NCBI GenBank assembly: GCA_013298765.1
Contig: JAAFJA010000012.1
Span: forward strand, 87,009-151,008
DNA length: 64,000 nucleotides
Direction: 5' to 3'
DNA from: Betaproteobacteria bacterium
Lineage (GTDB): Bacteria > Pseudomonadota > Gammaproteobacteria > Burkholderiales > Casimicrobiaceae
The notes below the pieces were generated by a model. It made no database searches. It was not told the origin of the DNA and worked only from the letters and a program-made list of their open reading frames with translations. Shown in pieces: positions 50,542 to 59,600 of this stretch. The translations under genes were made by a program, and so were the position numbers. How positions within the stretch are numbered: position 1 is the first letter of the stretch; the number at the start of each line of letters is the position of its first letter.

Positions 50542-51300
50542 TTAGTTTCGCCCCGCCATCACACCGCCATCGACATCTAGCACTGTGCCAGTGATCCAAC
50601 TCGCATCGTCGGAGAGCAAAAATTCGGCAGCAGCCGCGACGTCGTTCGCAGTTCCCACCCTGCCTAGCGGATGAAACGCGTTGAACCCGTTGAGCACCTC
50701 ATCAACTTGCTGTTTGGGAATGAACGCTTCGTACACGGGTGTCTTCACTACTGCTGGCGCAACCGCATTGACTCGGATCTTGTATTCCGCGAGCTCCATT
50801 GCCGCGTGTTGCGTGAATGCGTGTAAGCCAGACTTCGCCATCGAATACGCGGCTGAGGGCGTCGCTTTCACCGCCTGGTGAGCCCACATCGATCCGACGT
50901 TTAGCACCGCGCCACCCTTTTTGTGATCGAGCATTGCTTGCGTGACCGCCTGCGTAAAAAAGTAAGTGCCGCGATTGATATCTAAGTAGCTATCGTAGTC
51001 CGCTTGGCTTGTTTGAAGGAATGCCTTTGGCACGAACACTCCGGCGGCGTTTACGAGAAAGCGCACGCCCGGGTGCTTCGAAACCAAGTCGCGCGACACC
51101 TGCGCAACATCCGCCGCGTTCCGTAAATCGAGCTGTTGGAATTGCGCGTTCGGCAGAGTTTTCGCCGCCGCTTCGCCTTTGGCTTTATCCCTGCCCAGCA
51201 AAACCAGCTGAGCGCCCGCCGCTGCCAGTCTTTGTGCGATTGCGAGACCGATGCCGCTCGCGCCGCCGGTGATGAACACCATTTCGTTTTTGAAACTCAT
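50542..51300 (-). CDS. Short-chain dehydrogenase/reductase
   Basis: 252 residues, classical SDR. The cofactor motif TGGASGIG (about 11-18), NAAG, catalytic Ser in LNVGSMWA, and YSMAK are all present, followed by the IRVNAVAPAVVKTP block and the terminal ITGTVLDVDGGVMAG. NAD(P)-dependent; substrate unknown. It follows a TetR-type regulator by 40 nt on the same strand and is probably its target. Confidence 0.93.
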   Translation of the reverse strand: MSFKNEMVFITGGASGIGLAIAQRLAAAGAQLVLLGRDKAKGEAAAKTLPNAQFQQLDLRNAADVAQVSRDLVSKHPGVRFLVNAAGVFVPKAFLQTSQADYDSYLDINRGTYFFTQAVTQAMLDHKKGGAVLNVGSMWAHQAVKATPSAAYSMAKSGLHAFTQHAAMELAEYKIRVNAVAPAVVKTPVYEAFIPKQQVDEVLNGFNAFHPLGRVGTANDVAAAAEFLLSDDASWITGTVLDVDGGVMAGRN

Positions 51301-51340
51301 AAATTACCTACTAGATGATAGTTTTAACGGGTAAAAAAAT

Positions 51341-51910
51341 TTAACGATGGCCGATACCCGCCAACAAATCGTCCACCAATGCATCAAACAGTGCAGCATC
51401 TTGCAGCGCTCTGGCTACGATGAGCCCGCCCTGCAAACTCGCGAGAACCGACCGTGCGCGCAGTACAGAATCACCCGCAAACACGAACTCGCCGTTTCTG
51501 CGCCCCGCCTCCAGAACGCCACCGAGCCAATTGGTTTGCGTGACGAAGAACTCCGCCAACGGGGCGCGCAACATCGCCGGAAGCGCAGCGATATCCGAGG
51601 CCATCATTCCGCATAAACAAATGGCCCCTAAGCTAAGCGTGCGGCGATACAGTTCGCCATAGCGGCGCAGCTTCAGAGCGGGTGGGTCGGCCGACTGATC
51701 TATCGCGAGTAGCGCTTCGTCGAACTGCTCAACGTAGCGCAGCAATAGCGCGAGTTCTAAATCTTCTTTGCTCGGAAAATGATAGTGAATGCTCGCTTTT
51801 CGAATACCGATCGCCGCTGAAATGTCGGCGTAACTAAATGCGTTGAACCCGCGCTGTTGCGCAAGCGCTTGAGCCGCATTCAATATCTCGTCTTGGGTGT
51901 TCGTTCGCAT
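51341..51910 (-). CDS. TetR/AcrR family regulator
   Basis: 189 residues from ATG 51910; the longer frame would overlap the LysR gene. The HTH (EILNAAQALAQQRGFNAFSYADISAAIGIRKASIHYHFPSKEDL) is canonical. The ligand-binding half contains LCGMMASDIAALP, like repressors of small efflux or reductase genes. A perfect CTACC-CATT-GGTAG palindrome lies 15 nt upstream. Probably represses itself and the SDR gene. Confidence 0.92.
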   Translation of the reverse strand: MRTNTQDEILNAAQALAQQRGFNAFSYADISAAIGIRKASIHYHFPSKEDLELALLLRYVEQFDEALLAIDQSADPPALKLRRYGELYRRTLSLGAICLCGMMASDIAALPAMLRAPLAEFFVTQTNWLGGVLEAGRRNGEFVFAGDSVLRARSVLASLQGGLIVARALQDAALFDALVDDLLAGIGHR

Positions 51911-51924
51911 GCCTCGCATCATAC

Positions 51925-51938
51925 CTACCCATTGGTAG
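51925..51938. promoter_or_regulatory. Likely TetR-family operator
   Basis: Perfect palindrome CTACC-CATT-GGTAG directly ahead of the TetR start codon and behind the LysR stop, placed for autoregulation. Confidence 0.6.
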
Positions 51939-51953
51939 ACGGTCAACTCTGGC

Positions 51954-52862
51954 TTACAAACCGCTAGCGATCGCCGGCACGACGTCACGCAGATGTTTTT
52001 TAAATCGCTGCGCCGCGCCTGACTGGTGGGCTCCCCGCTTCCACGATGCTTCAAAACTCAGGGTAACTTCGCGCCCCGACTTGTCTACGATGGGGAGCGC
52101 GCTCTTCGCGTGCGCAGTCAATTTCGACCGCGGCATGATGGCAGCGCCGATCCCCAAACCTGCCCATTGCTCAAGTACCTGATAGCTCAAGGCTTCGCCT
52201 GAATACTCGAGAAGTTTGCGTCGATGGCTTCGGAATAGCGCTCGGGTGGCACGAGCAAGGCCACAGGCATCAGGAACCATGACATAGGTTTCCGCCGCAA
52301 TGTCTTTAAGCGCGACCGCCTGAACGCCTGGTCGCATTTGCCAAACTAATCCACTCGGCACGAATAGCAACGGCTCCTGGTAAAGGAAATTAGATTCGCG
52401 AGTGCCTTTTTGCGGCGCGGCCACACCAAACACAAAATCAAGCTGGTCGCCATCGAGCATGCTGTTGAGATCGGTCATGTTCATCTCGCGGAGCACGATG
52501 TCCACTTCCGGGTTTTGGCGCTTGAATGGTTCGATCGCTAAGCCCAGCAGTTGCGGGCTGAGTAACGGCGACGAGCCAATCCGAATCAGTTGTCTATCTG
52601 GTTTCAAAAACGCGCGAGCCTGAAGCACGAGCATCGACTGCGCGCTCAACACCTCGGCGATACACGGCATCAGGTGAGCGCCAAACGGCGTCAGCGCGAC
52701 CTTTCGCGTTGTGCGCACAAAGAGGCGCGCGCCCAACTCATCCTCAAGCTGCGCAATCCCGTTAGATAGCGTTGGTTGTGTCACGAAGCAATCGTTCGCG
52801 GCAGCAGTGAATGAGCCATTATCAGCCAACGATTTAGCGAAGCGAAGTTGTGCAAGATTCAT
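51954..52862 (-). CDS. LysR family transcriptional regulator
   Basis: 302 residues. The N-terminal winged HTH (LRFAKSLADNGSFTAAANDCFVTQPTLSNGIAQLEDELGARLF) and the effector domain (IRIGSSPLLSPQLLG to the end) are complete. It is divergent from the small-protein/bicupin operon that starts at 53011, the normal arrangement for a LysR regulator and its target; the 148-nt gap should hold its operator, but no T-N11-A site stood out. Confidence 0.92.
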   Translation of the reverse strand: MNLAQLRFAKSLADNGSFTAAANDCFVTQPTLSNGIAQLEDELGARLFVRTTRKVALTPFGAHLMPCIAEVLSAQSMLVLQARAFLKPDRQLIRIGSSPLLSPQLLGLAIEPFKRQNPEVDIVLREMNMTDLNSMLDGDQLDFVFGVAAPQKGTRESNFLYQEPLLFVPSGLVWQMRPGVQAVALKDIAAETYVMVPDACGLARATRALFRSHRRKLLEYSGEALSYQVLEQWAGLGIGAAIMPRSKLTAHAKSALPIVDKSGREVTLSFEASWKRGAHQSGAAQRFKKHLRDVVPAIASGL

Positions 52863-53010
52863 GGTTTATTTATACGTTTTTCTAATTAATAGCATGTAAA
52901 TAGACAATTTCCCTATGAATCCTTGAGTCCCTAGCATTTCGGGTAAGCCAACTAACCGATCAAACGCGTTGGTGACATCCAAATCTTGACCCCCAATGGA
53001 GACTCAAAAC

Positions 53011-53292
53011 ATGATGTATTTGCAAATCAACCTGAACGTGAATCCTAACGACCGCCCAGCCGCGGCCGCAATCTACAACGAATTCAAGCGACCCTTCTTG
53101 GAAGGGATCAGCGGTGCAAGATCAAAAGATCTCCTCATCCGGGAAGAGGACGTGCAAGTGCTGCACGGCTTCGATTCAGTCGATCAGGCGAAAGCCTATC
53201 TCGGCAGCAAGTTATTCAACGATGATGTGGTGACCGCGCTCAAGCCTTTGCTTCAGAGCCCGCCCGACGTGCGCATTTACGCGGCAGCGTAA
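53011..53292 (+). CDS. Small uncharacterised alpha/beta protein, cytoplasmic copy
   Basis: 93 residues from ATG 53011, with GGAGA 9 nt ahead; an ATG at 52996 is less likely. YLQINLNVNPNDRPAAAAIY, ARSKDLLIREEDVQVLHGFDS, AKAYLGSKLFNDDVV and PPDVRIYAA suggest a dimeric alpha+beta barrel like ABM/EthD small proteins, but I do not recognise a named family. The next gene encodes a paralogue with a signal peptide. Under likely control of the divergent LysR. Confidence 0.75.
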   Translation: MMYLQINLNVNPNDRPAAAAIYNEFKRPFLEGISGARSKDLLIREEDVQVLHGFDSVDQAKAYLGSKLFNDDVVTALKPLLQSPPDVRIYAAA

Positions 53293-53359
53293 GCGTCCGC
53301 GCGCTTCACCATCGACCTCATCTGCATTTAGCCAACATTCACTCATTTAGGAATTCAAA

Positions 53360-53734
53360 ATGTACAAAGCTATTAACCGCACACTCGCCACGTCACTCTT
53401 CGCTATCGCAGCGATTGCAGTTCTGTCTGTCTCAGCAGCCGCTCATGCGGAGACCGCTTACTTACAAATTACGTTGAAGGTCGATCCTAAAGATCGGCCT
53501 GCCGCCGCAGCGGTCTACACTAAATACAAAATGCCGTTCTTGAAGTCAATCACAGGCGCAAAAAGCAAAGAGCTGCTGCTTCGGGATGATGACGTGCAAG
53601 TGCTTCACGGCTTCACCACAAAAGACCAAGCAAGCGCTTACCTGAAGACTGAGATGTTCAACAAAGATGTCGTGGTAGAGCTCGGCCCGCTCCTCAAAGG
53701 CGCACCCGAGGTGCGCATTTATTCAGCGCAATAG
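53360..53734 (+). CDS. Exported paralogue of the small alpha/beta protein
   Basis: 124 residues. A Sec signal peptide (ATSLFAIAAIAVLSVSAAAHA) is followed by a domain about 60% identical by eye to the previous gene product: YLQITLKVDPKDRPAAAAVY, AKSKELLLRDDDVQVLHGF, VRIYSAQ. Thus the same fold is made for the cytoplasm and the periplasm from adjacent genes, a duplication plus gain of a leader. Function unknown. Confidence 0.78.
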   Translation: MYKAINRTLATSLFAIAAIAVLSVSAAAHAETAYLQITLKVDPKDRPAAAAVYTKYKMPFLKSITGAKSKELLLRDDDVQVLHGFTTKDQASAYLKTEMFNKDVVVELGPLLKGAPEVRIYSAQ

Positions 53735-53774
53735 ATGCGCGTGAAAGCACACGCGAACACTCGCGGCGCAGAAC

Positions 53775-53802
53775 ATGGGCGATTCGTAGGCGAATCGCCC
53801 AT
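53775..53802. repeat. Perfect 12-bp hairpin between operon genes
   Basis: ATGGGCGATTCG-TAGG-CGAATCGCCCAT lies 41 nt after one stop and 32 nt before the bicupin start. No T-run. It could be a processing or stability hairpin, or an attenuator. Confidence 0.6.
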
Positions 53803-53833
53803 CTCTACCAAGAATTACGGAGAGGCAAATTTC

Positions 53834-54493
53834 ATGCAACTAAACACAGACTTAACCCAGCGCGTCATCATCGACACATCAACGCTGCCATGGATTGAAA
53901 CCTCCATGCCTGGCGTCTCGCGCAGGATGCTGTCGAGATCCGGCGAAGAGAGCGGCAAAGCGACGAGCGTCGTTCGCTACGCGCCCGGCACGAGTTTTCG
54001 AGGGCACGACCATCCGCTTGGAGAGGAAATCTTCGTGCTCGACGGTGTGTTTGAGGATGAATTCGGCGCGTATCCTGCCGGGACGTACATCAAGAACCCG
54101 GCCGGCTCCCGCCACAGCCCCTTCAGTACCGATGGGTGTCTGCTGTTCGTGAAACTCGATCAGCTGCACATAGAAGACGGCGAGCGAGTCGTAGTGCGGC
54201 CCAGTGACCGACATTGGCAACCAGGCGTGGTCGACGGCTTAGGCGTTGTTGGGGTCGATTCGTTTGAGACGACGCATACCGCGCTCGTCAGTTGGCGGCC
54301 GGGCACACACTTTCACCGACATCGTCACTTCGGTGGCGAAGAGATATTCGTCGTGTCTGGCGTGTTTGAGGATGAGCATCAGTCGTATCCCGCTGGCACC
54401 TGGATGCGCAGCCCACATCGCAGCTCACACGAGCCGTTCTCTACGCAGGGTTGCTTGATCTTGGTCAAAACGGGGCACCTGCTATCGCCTTAG
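53834..54493 (+). CDS. Tandem cupin protein (ChrR-like bicupin)
   Basis: 219 residues from ATG 53834 with GGAGAGG 9-10 nt ahead. It contains two cupin repeats of the ChrR type: YAPGTSFRGHDHPLGEEIFV and WRPGTHFHRHRHFGGEEIFV, each followed by GVFEDE...YPAGT and a distal histidine (SRHSPF, SSHEPF). Each repeat thus keeps the metal-binding HxH...E...H set. There is no anti-sigma zinc-finger domain, so it is probably an enzyme or metal sensor rather than an anti-sigma factor. Last gene of the LysR-linked operon. Confidence 0.85.
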   Translation: MQLNTDLTQRVIIDTSTLPWIETSMPGVSRRMLSRSGEESGKATSVVRYAPGTSFRGHDHPLGEEIFVLDGVFEDEFGAYPAGTYIKNPAGSRHSPFSTDGCLLFVKLDQLHIEDGERVVVRPSDRHWQPGVVDGLGVVGVDSFETTHTALVSWRPGTHFHRHRHFGGEEIFVVSGVFEDEHQSYPAGTWMRSPHRSSHEPFSTQGCLILVKTGHLLSP

Positions 54494-54586
54494 CTGCCGA
54501 ATGCGCGCGTGACGGTGGGCATACGTTTATCTCTTCCGGCAGTGGAGTGAAGCTTGATATGACGTTACATCGAGAAAATTTTCGCC

Positions 54587-54775
54587 ACAGATTTACGCAG
54601 CTGTTTTTTGCTCAGTGCATGTTGCTAGCGAATGCGATACATGGATTTCTTTGACGCGGATTAACGCAGATTTAACGCTGATTAGCGCAGAATAGTTGTA
54701 TGCAATAGTGAGCGCTAATCGAAAAAATCGGCGTAAATCTGCGTCGAATCTGCGTTAATCTGCGTCAAAAAAGCT
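54587..54775. repeat. GGATTAACGCAG-type inverted repeat
   Basis: GACGCGGATTAACGCAGATT (from about 54654) pairs with AATCTGCGTTAATCTGCGTC (to about 54768), and GATTAGCGC with GCGCTAATC nearer the centre, so the segment can fold into one long stem. Copies of this repeat type are dispersed in many bacterial genomes. The flanks hold related TCTGTG/CTGCGTAAATC pieces up to 54875. The rest of the 380-nt gap shows no gene. Confidence 0.65.
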
Positions 54776-54873
54776 TTCAGTTCAGCGCTCCCACACCATT
54801 CTGAAATGGCTATGAAATGTAACTTCCGCCGCAAATTCATCTGTGTTCATCTGTGCAAATCTGTGGCAAAAAA

Positions 54874-55881
54874 TCACGCATTTACCGCCACCTCTTCGGT
54901 TGCATCATCACCATATTCCGTCTTGAAACTCCCCGCTTCGAGCCCTTGTTCGGTCAACCACCGCGTCATGACCGCTTCGTAGCCGTGCGTCACGATCACG
55001 CGCGACGCGGTTGTCGCCTTGATCGCGCTTTGTAGCCCGGGCCAATCGGCATGATCGGAGAGGACGAATCCGCGGTCGTAGCCGCCCATTCGTCGTCTTC
55101 CGCGAAGCTGCATCCAACCGCTCGCGAAGCCGACGCTTGCGTTCTTGAAACGATTCGCCCACGGTGACGCAGTGGCGCTCGGCGGACAGAGGACGAGCGC
55201 CTTTGCGAACTCGCTCTTGTCCGTCACTTCGCTCACTAACTTCGTCTCAGGCAACGCAACGCCCGCAGCGCGATACGCTCGATTCAACGGATCGACCGCA
55301 CCATGCACGATGATCGGCCCGATTGAGGCATCAAGCCCGCTCAAGATGCGTTGCGCTTTGCCGAAGCTGTAACACGCAAGCATGCTCGCTCGATTGGCAT
55401 CGCGATTTTCTGCCCACCACTGATTGATCTCAGCGAACACTTCGCGATCATCGCGCCAACGATAAATCGGTAGGCCAAACGTGCTCTCTGTGATGAAAGT
55501 ATCGCAGCGCACGGGTTCGAATGCTTCACACGTCGCATCAGGGGCGACCTTGTAATCGCCGCTCGCCACCCACACGCGGCCCTCGTGCTCCACGCGCACC
55601 TGCGCAGAGCCGAGCACATGGCCCGCCGGATACAGCGATATCGCCACGCCGTTCATCGAAACCCGTTCGCCGTATTCCACGGTTTGCAGTGAGATGCCCT
55701 CGCCGATGCGCGAGCGCAGAATTCCTTCGCTCTTCGTATGCGCAAGGTAGCGCGCATGCCCCGCACGCGCATGATCCGCGTGCGCATGCGTGATGACCGC
55801 GCGCTCGACTGGGCGCCAAGGATCGATAAAGAAGTCGCCCTCAGCGCAGTACAACCCCTCAGGGCGAAGAACAATCAACAC
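54874..55881 (-). CDS. Ligase-associated DNA damage response exonuclease (MBL fold)
   Basis: 335 residues. The metallo-beta-lactamase motifs THAHADHA, a distal GHVLGSAQV, SGDYK and FVLSDHADW are in place, with the beta-CASP insert between. This family of predicted Artemis/SNM1-type nucleases is normally encoded immediately before the ATP-dependent DNA ligase. Here the strand and order are kept but 4.5 kb of unrelated genes intervene. It probably processes DNA ends for ligation. Confidence 0.9.
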   Translation of the reverse strand: MLIVLRPEGLYCAEGDFFIDPWRPVERAVITHAHADHARAGHARYLAHTKSEGILRSRIGEGISLQTVEYGERVSMNGVAISLYPAGHVLGSAQVRVEHEGRVWVASGDYKVAPDATCEAFEPVRCDTFITESTFGLPIYRWRDDREVFAEINQWWAENRDANRASMLACYSFGKAQRILSGLDASIGPIIVHGAVDPLNRAYRAAGVALPETKLVSEVTDKSEFAKALVLCPPSATASPWANRFKNASVGFASGWMQLRGRRRMGGYDRGFVLSDHADWPGLQSAIKATTASRVIVTHGYEAVMTRWLTEQGLEAGSFKTEYGDDATEEVAVNA

Positions 55882-55974
55882 AGTGCATGAAGTCTACGAC
55901 GAGGTGTCAATCGTTGAGAAATCCGCAAATCTTCGCAGCCGAGCGGAACTAGAATCGGAAATCGCTATGCCTAG

Positions 55975-56937
55975 GTGGCTGCAGCCGCGAAAATGCAAGA
56001 AGTAAATCGTGCCGCAGAGAGTGCTGAGCCCTTTGATCGGTTTCGGCTGATTTTTGACACGACATTCCAGTTCATTGGCTTGCTTGATTCGGCGGGCGTT
56101 ATGCTCGAAGTCAACCGACCCGCATTGGAATGGGCCAAGGCATCTCGCGACCACGTAGTCGGTAAACCGGTATGGGAGACACCTTGGTGGATTCACGCTG
56201 GCGAGGCTGTACTCGATCAATTGCGGCAAGCGGTGGCATCCGCCGGGCGCGGCGAATTCGTACGCTATGACGTCACGCTGCCCGCTCCGAATAGCAGCGC
56301 ACATACGTTCGACTTCTCTCTAACACCAATCATCAATGAAACGGGTCACGTCACGTACATGATTGCCGAAGGCCGCGACGTTACCGAGCAAAGGCGACTT
56401 CAGATCGCCCTGCACGAAGCTAACGAGCAGTTACGCGTCGCTCAAGCACAGGCGCGACAACTCGCGATCACGGATGCGCTCACGGGGCTTCATAACCGGC
56501 GCGGATTTTTCAATCTCGCCGAACATCACAGAGCGCTTGGCGCGCGCTCGGGTTCAAAAGCGTTCTTACTGGTCGCCGATATCGACGGCTTGAAGCGAAG
56601 CAATGATCACCACGGACACGAAGCGGGCGACGCGCTCATCCAGCTCGCGGCGAAAGCGCTCACCGCAACGCTGCGGTCAAGCGATTTGATCGCTAGATTA
56701 GGCGGCGACGAATTCGTTGCCTTGGGATCGGCGTCATCGCAAGGCTCAAGCGCACAAATCGCCGAACGAATCGCAGCGCAAGTGGATGTGCTCAACGCCG
56801 ACGCCGCGCTACCGATACCGCTGCAGCTCAGCGTGGGTGTTCATGAGTTTGATTGGTCAAAAGACTTACATCTCGAAGCCCTTATTGCAAAGGCGGATGC
56901 AGCGATGTACGACCAAAAGCGAAGTAAACGAAAATAG
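55975..56937 (+). CDS. PAS-GGDEF diguanylate cyclase
   Basis: 320 residues from GTG 55975 (an ATG at 55993 is possible). A PAS domain (RLIFDTTFQFIGLLDSAGVMLEVN to EGRDVTEQRR) is joined by a short coiled coil to a GGDEF domain: DALTGLHNRRGF, DIDGLKRSNDHHGHEAGD and RLGGDEFVALG. The active-site GGDEF is intact, and RSSD five residues before it fits the inhibitory I-site. It should make cyclic di-GMP in response to a PAS signal. No membrane segment. Divergent from the exonuclease gene. Confidence 0.93.
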   Translation: MAAAAKMQEVNRAAESAEPFDRFRLIFDTTFQFIGLLDSAGVMLEVNRPALEWAKASRDHVVGKPVWETPWWIHAGEAVLDQLRQAVASAGRGEFVRYDVTLPAPNSSAHTFDFSLTPIINETGHVTYMIAEGRDVTEQRRLQIALHEANEQLRVAQAQARQLAITDALTGLHNRRGFFNLAEHHRALGARSGSKAFLLVADIDGLKRSNDHHGHEAGDALIQLAAKALTATLRSSDLIARLGGDEFVALGSASSQGSSAQIAERIAAQVDVLNADAALPIPLQLSVGVHEFDWSKDLHLEALIAKADAAMYDQKRSKRK

Positions 56938-57390
56938 GCGCTACGGCCCAATTCAATAGGTCTTTCGCGACTTTCGCCGATCAAGAAATCGCTAGCACGC
57001 TGCCGCGCCGACCTCTTCTCAACACCAAAAATCGCTCGCCCTCCCGCAGCAGGCAGCTCGCTGTCGCTACGACAAGTCCGTAGCGTCAAGTAGTTTTCTT
57101 TCATCCATGCCTGACAGGATTCCTCGCTGCGATGCGCCACGAAATGAAGCTATCTCATTGATTTTTATGCAATCTTAGTTGCTACGGAGAAAGACGTTCA
57201 CATTTTTGCTTCAAACAGCTTGCACAACAAAAAAACTGTACTAAAACTCCATCGCCAACCGGCTCAGTAAAGGAGGAACCGCGTCGAGACTCGCGAACTC
57301 GGCGACGGGAGCTGAGCGGTGCGGCGCAAACGTACGGCGACCGAACCGGGTCGTCGCCAAAAAGAAGTACTCACATCTAAGGAGTGAAAC
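56938..57390. other. Upstream region of the amylase gene
   Basis: 453 nt. A single palindrome GCTACGGCCCAATTCAATAG at 56940-56959 resembles half of the paired-palindrome repeat. GGCTCAG (57260) and CTGAGC (57313) can pair. An AGGAG lies 7 nt before the amylase ATG. No gene was seen; promoter hexamers could not be chosen with confidence. Confidence 0.4.
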
Positions 57391-59592
57391 ATGCCCCACG
57401 CTTTGCAGGCCTTGAAGAAGGCCATGCTCGGGCTCGCGGTTGGCGCAGCTGCTGCGCTAACAACTTTGAACCTTACCCCCGTCGCACACGCGCAAACGAC
57501 CGCGCGCACCGCCTTCGTTCATCTCTTCGAATGGAAGTGGACCGACGTTGCCAAAGAATGCGAAGACTTCCTTGGCCCGAAAGGATTCGCAGCGGTACAA
57601 GTCTCGCCGCCGAATGAACACAATTGGGTGACGACGGGCGACGGCGCACCGTTTCCGTGGTGGATGCGCTATCAGCCAGTGAGCTATAGCCTCGACACCA
57701 GCCGCAGCGGCACCCGCGCGCAGTTCATCGATATGGTCAATCGCTGCAACGCAAAAGGCGTGGCGATTTATGTCGACGCCGTGATCAATCACATGAGCGG
57801 CGGCACGGGCGGCACGAGTAGCGCGGGCAACGCGTGGAGCTATCACAGCTATCCACGCGTGCCTTTCGGCGCAAATGATTTTCACAATCCGGTGTGCGGG
57901 ATCACGAATTACAACAACGCCGCAAACGTGCAGAACTGCGAGCTTTCCGGTTTGCAGGATCTGAATACGGATAGCAACTACGTGCGCGGCAAGATTGCAG
58001 ACTATCTGGTCGATCTGGTGAACATCGGCGTGAAGGGCTTCCGCGTTGATGCTGCTAAGCACATTAGCCCGGTTGACCTGGGCGTGATCGTCGATAACGT
58101 CAATAGTCGAGTTGTTAATAAACCGTACTGGTTCCTCGAAGTTATTGGTGCACCGGGCGAAGCGGTGCAGCCAGATCAGTACTTCGGTTTGAACGGCAAT
58201 TTGATGAACATCACCGAGTTTGCCTACGGGCCAAAACTGCATGAGAAGTTCGCAGGCGCTGGCAAGCTCGCCGATCTGCAAACCTTCGGACCAACATGGG
58301 GCATCATGGCGAGCAATCGCGCGGTTGCCTTCACCGACAACCACGACAAGCAACGCGGCCACGGCGGTGGTGGCAATTCCCTCACCTATCACTACGGCGC
58401 GACGTACGATCTCGCCAACGTATTCATGCTCGCGTGGCCCTATGGCAACCCAGCGCTCATGAGCAGCTACGCGTTCAAGAAAGACACGAATTTCGACACG
58501 AGCTTTGGCCCACCGTACAACGCCGGTGGTTCGACCAAAGGCCCGTGGGACGGCGGCGTTGCGCAACCTGCGTGCTTCAGCCAAACAGTCGGCGGTTGGG
58601 TGTGTGAACATCGCTTCCGCCCGATCGCAAACATGGTCGGCTTCCGCAACGCAACGATTAACAATTTCTTCGTGAGCAATTGGTGGAGCAACGGCAACAA
58701 CCAAATCGCGTTCGGTCGCGGCAATTTAGGTTTCGTTGCGATCAATAAAGAGGGCGCAACGCTTTCGCGCACCTTCGCGACATCGCTTCCGGCAGGTCGC
58801 TATTGCGATGTGATCAGCGGCGACTTCAATCCGACCGCGGGCACATGCGCGGGCGACGTCTACACGGTCGATGCCTCCGGCAATGTCGCGCTCACGGTTG
58901 AGCCGTTTAAGGCCGTCGCGCTTCATGCGGGCGCGAAGCTGCCGACCACGGCAACGCCGAAAGTGAATGTGTCGTTCAAAGTGCAAAACGCTGATCCGAG
59001 CGGCAGCCAAACCGTGGTCGTCGTTGGCAACATCGCCGAGCTTGGCGCATGGAACGTGTGCAACGGCGTGCGCCTCTCCGCAGACGCAGGTGCGCACAGC
59101 GGCATGGTGAGTTTGCCGGTGAGCACCGCCGTGCAATTCAAATATGTGAAGTACGCGAGCTGCGCATCCCCCACCTGGGAAGCCGGCAACAACCGCGCGC
59201 TCACCACGCCTGCAAGCGGCACAGCGAGCACCTGCGGCGTCTTCGGCAGCACCGCCGCCTGCACGACGACGAGCACCGGCAGCGCCACGATCACCTTCAA
59301 CGTCACCGCCAGCACCGTGATAGGGCAAAACATCGCCGTCGTCGGCAGCGTGAGCCAACTCGGCGCGTGGTCACCCGCCGCTGCGATTGCAATGAACGTA
59401 GTCCCTAGCACCGGCAACGGCCAAAGCAATCAATGGCGCGCCAGCGTCGCCCTCCCCGCCAACGCCACGATCGAATACAAATACATCAAAAAGGGTTCAA
59501 GCGGCGACGTCATCTGGGAGTCTGGCGCGAATCGAATCGTGAACACCCCGATTGCCGGGCAGACGACGACGTTGACGGAGACGTGGAAGTAG
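57391..59592 (+). CDS. Secreted alpha-amylase (GH13) with two C-terminal CBM20-like domains
   Basis: 733 residues. A signal peptide (about 1-34, ending VAHA-Q) precedes a GH13 catalytic domain: VDAVINHMSG, GFRVDAAKHI (nucleophile Asp), WFLEVIGAPGE (acid/base Glu) and AFTDNHDKQRG (third Asp). The region HNPVCGITNY and the RFRPIANMVGFRN block resemble the animal/Streptomyces-type amylases. After the C-terminal beta domain come two starch-binding modules: VVVVGNIAELGAWN (about 540-625) and IAVVGSVSQLGAWS (about 645-733). It degrades extracellular starch. Its last 62 codons and about 60 nt beyond are duplicated at 61137. Confidence 0.95.
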   Translation: MPHALQALKKAMLGLAVGAAAALTTLNLTPVAHAQTTARTAFVHLFEWKWTDVAKECEDFLGPKGFAAVQVSPPNEHNWVTTGDGAPFPWWMRYQPVSYSLDTSRSGTRAQFIDMVNRCNAKGVAIYVDAVINHMSGGTGGTSSAGNAWSYHSYPRVPFGANDFHNPVCGITNYNNAANVQNCELSGLQDLNTDSNYVRGKIADYLVDLVNIGVKGFRVDAAKHISPVDLGVIVDNVNSRVVNKPYWFLEVIGAPGEAVQPDQYFGLNGNLMNITEFAYGPKLHEKFAGAGKLADLQTFGPTWGIMASNRAVAFTDNHDKQRGHGGGGNSLTYHYGATYDLANVFMLAWPYGNPALMSSYAFKKDTNFDTSFGPPYNAGGSTKGPWDGGVAQPACFSQTVGGWVCEHRFRPIANMVGFRNATINNFFVSNWWSNGNNQIAFGRGNLGFVAINKEGATLSRTFATSLPAGRYCDVISGDFNPTAGTCAGDVYTVDASGNVALTVEPFKAVALHAGAKLPTTATPKVNVSFKVQNADPSGSQTVVVVGNIAELGAWNVCNGVRLSADAGAHSGMVSLPVSTAVQFKYVKYASCASPTWEAGNNRALTTPASGTASTCGVFGSTAACTTTSTGSATITFNVTASTVIGQNIAVVGSVSQLGAWSPAAAIAMNVVPSTGNGQSNQWRASVALPANATIEYKYIKKGSSGDVIWESGANRIVNTPIAGQTTTLTETWK

Positions 59593-59600
59593 TGGATTCC

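Noticed and set aside
57457-58704. 415-codon open frame on the minus strand within the amylase gene
   Set aside because: Antisense to a clear GH13 gene, His/Val/Ala-rich, no ribosome site or known domain.
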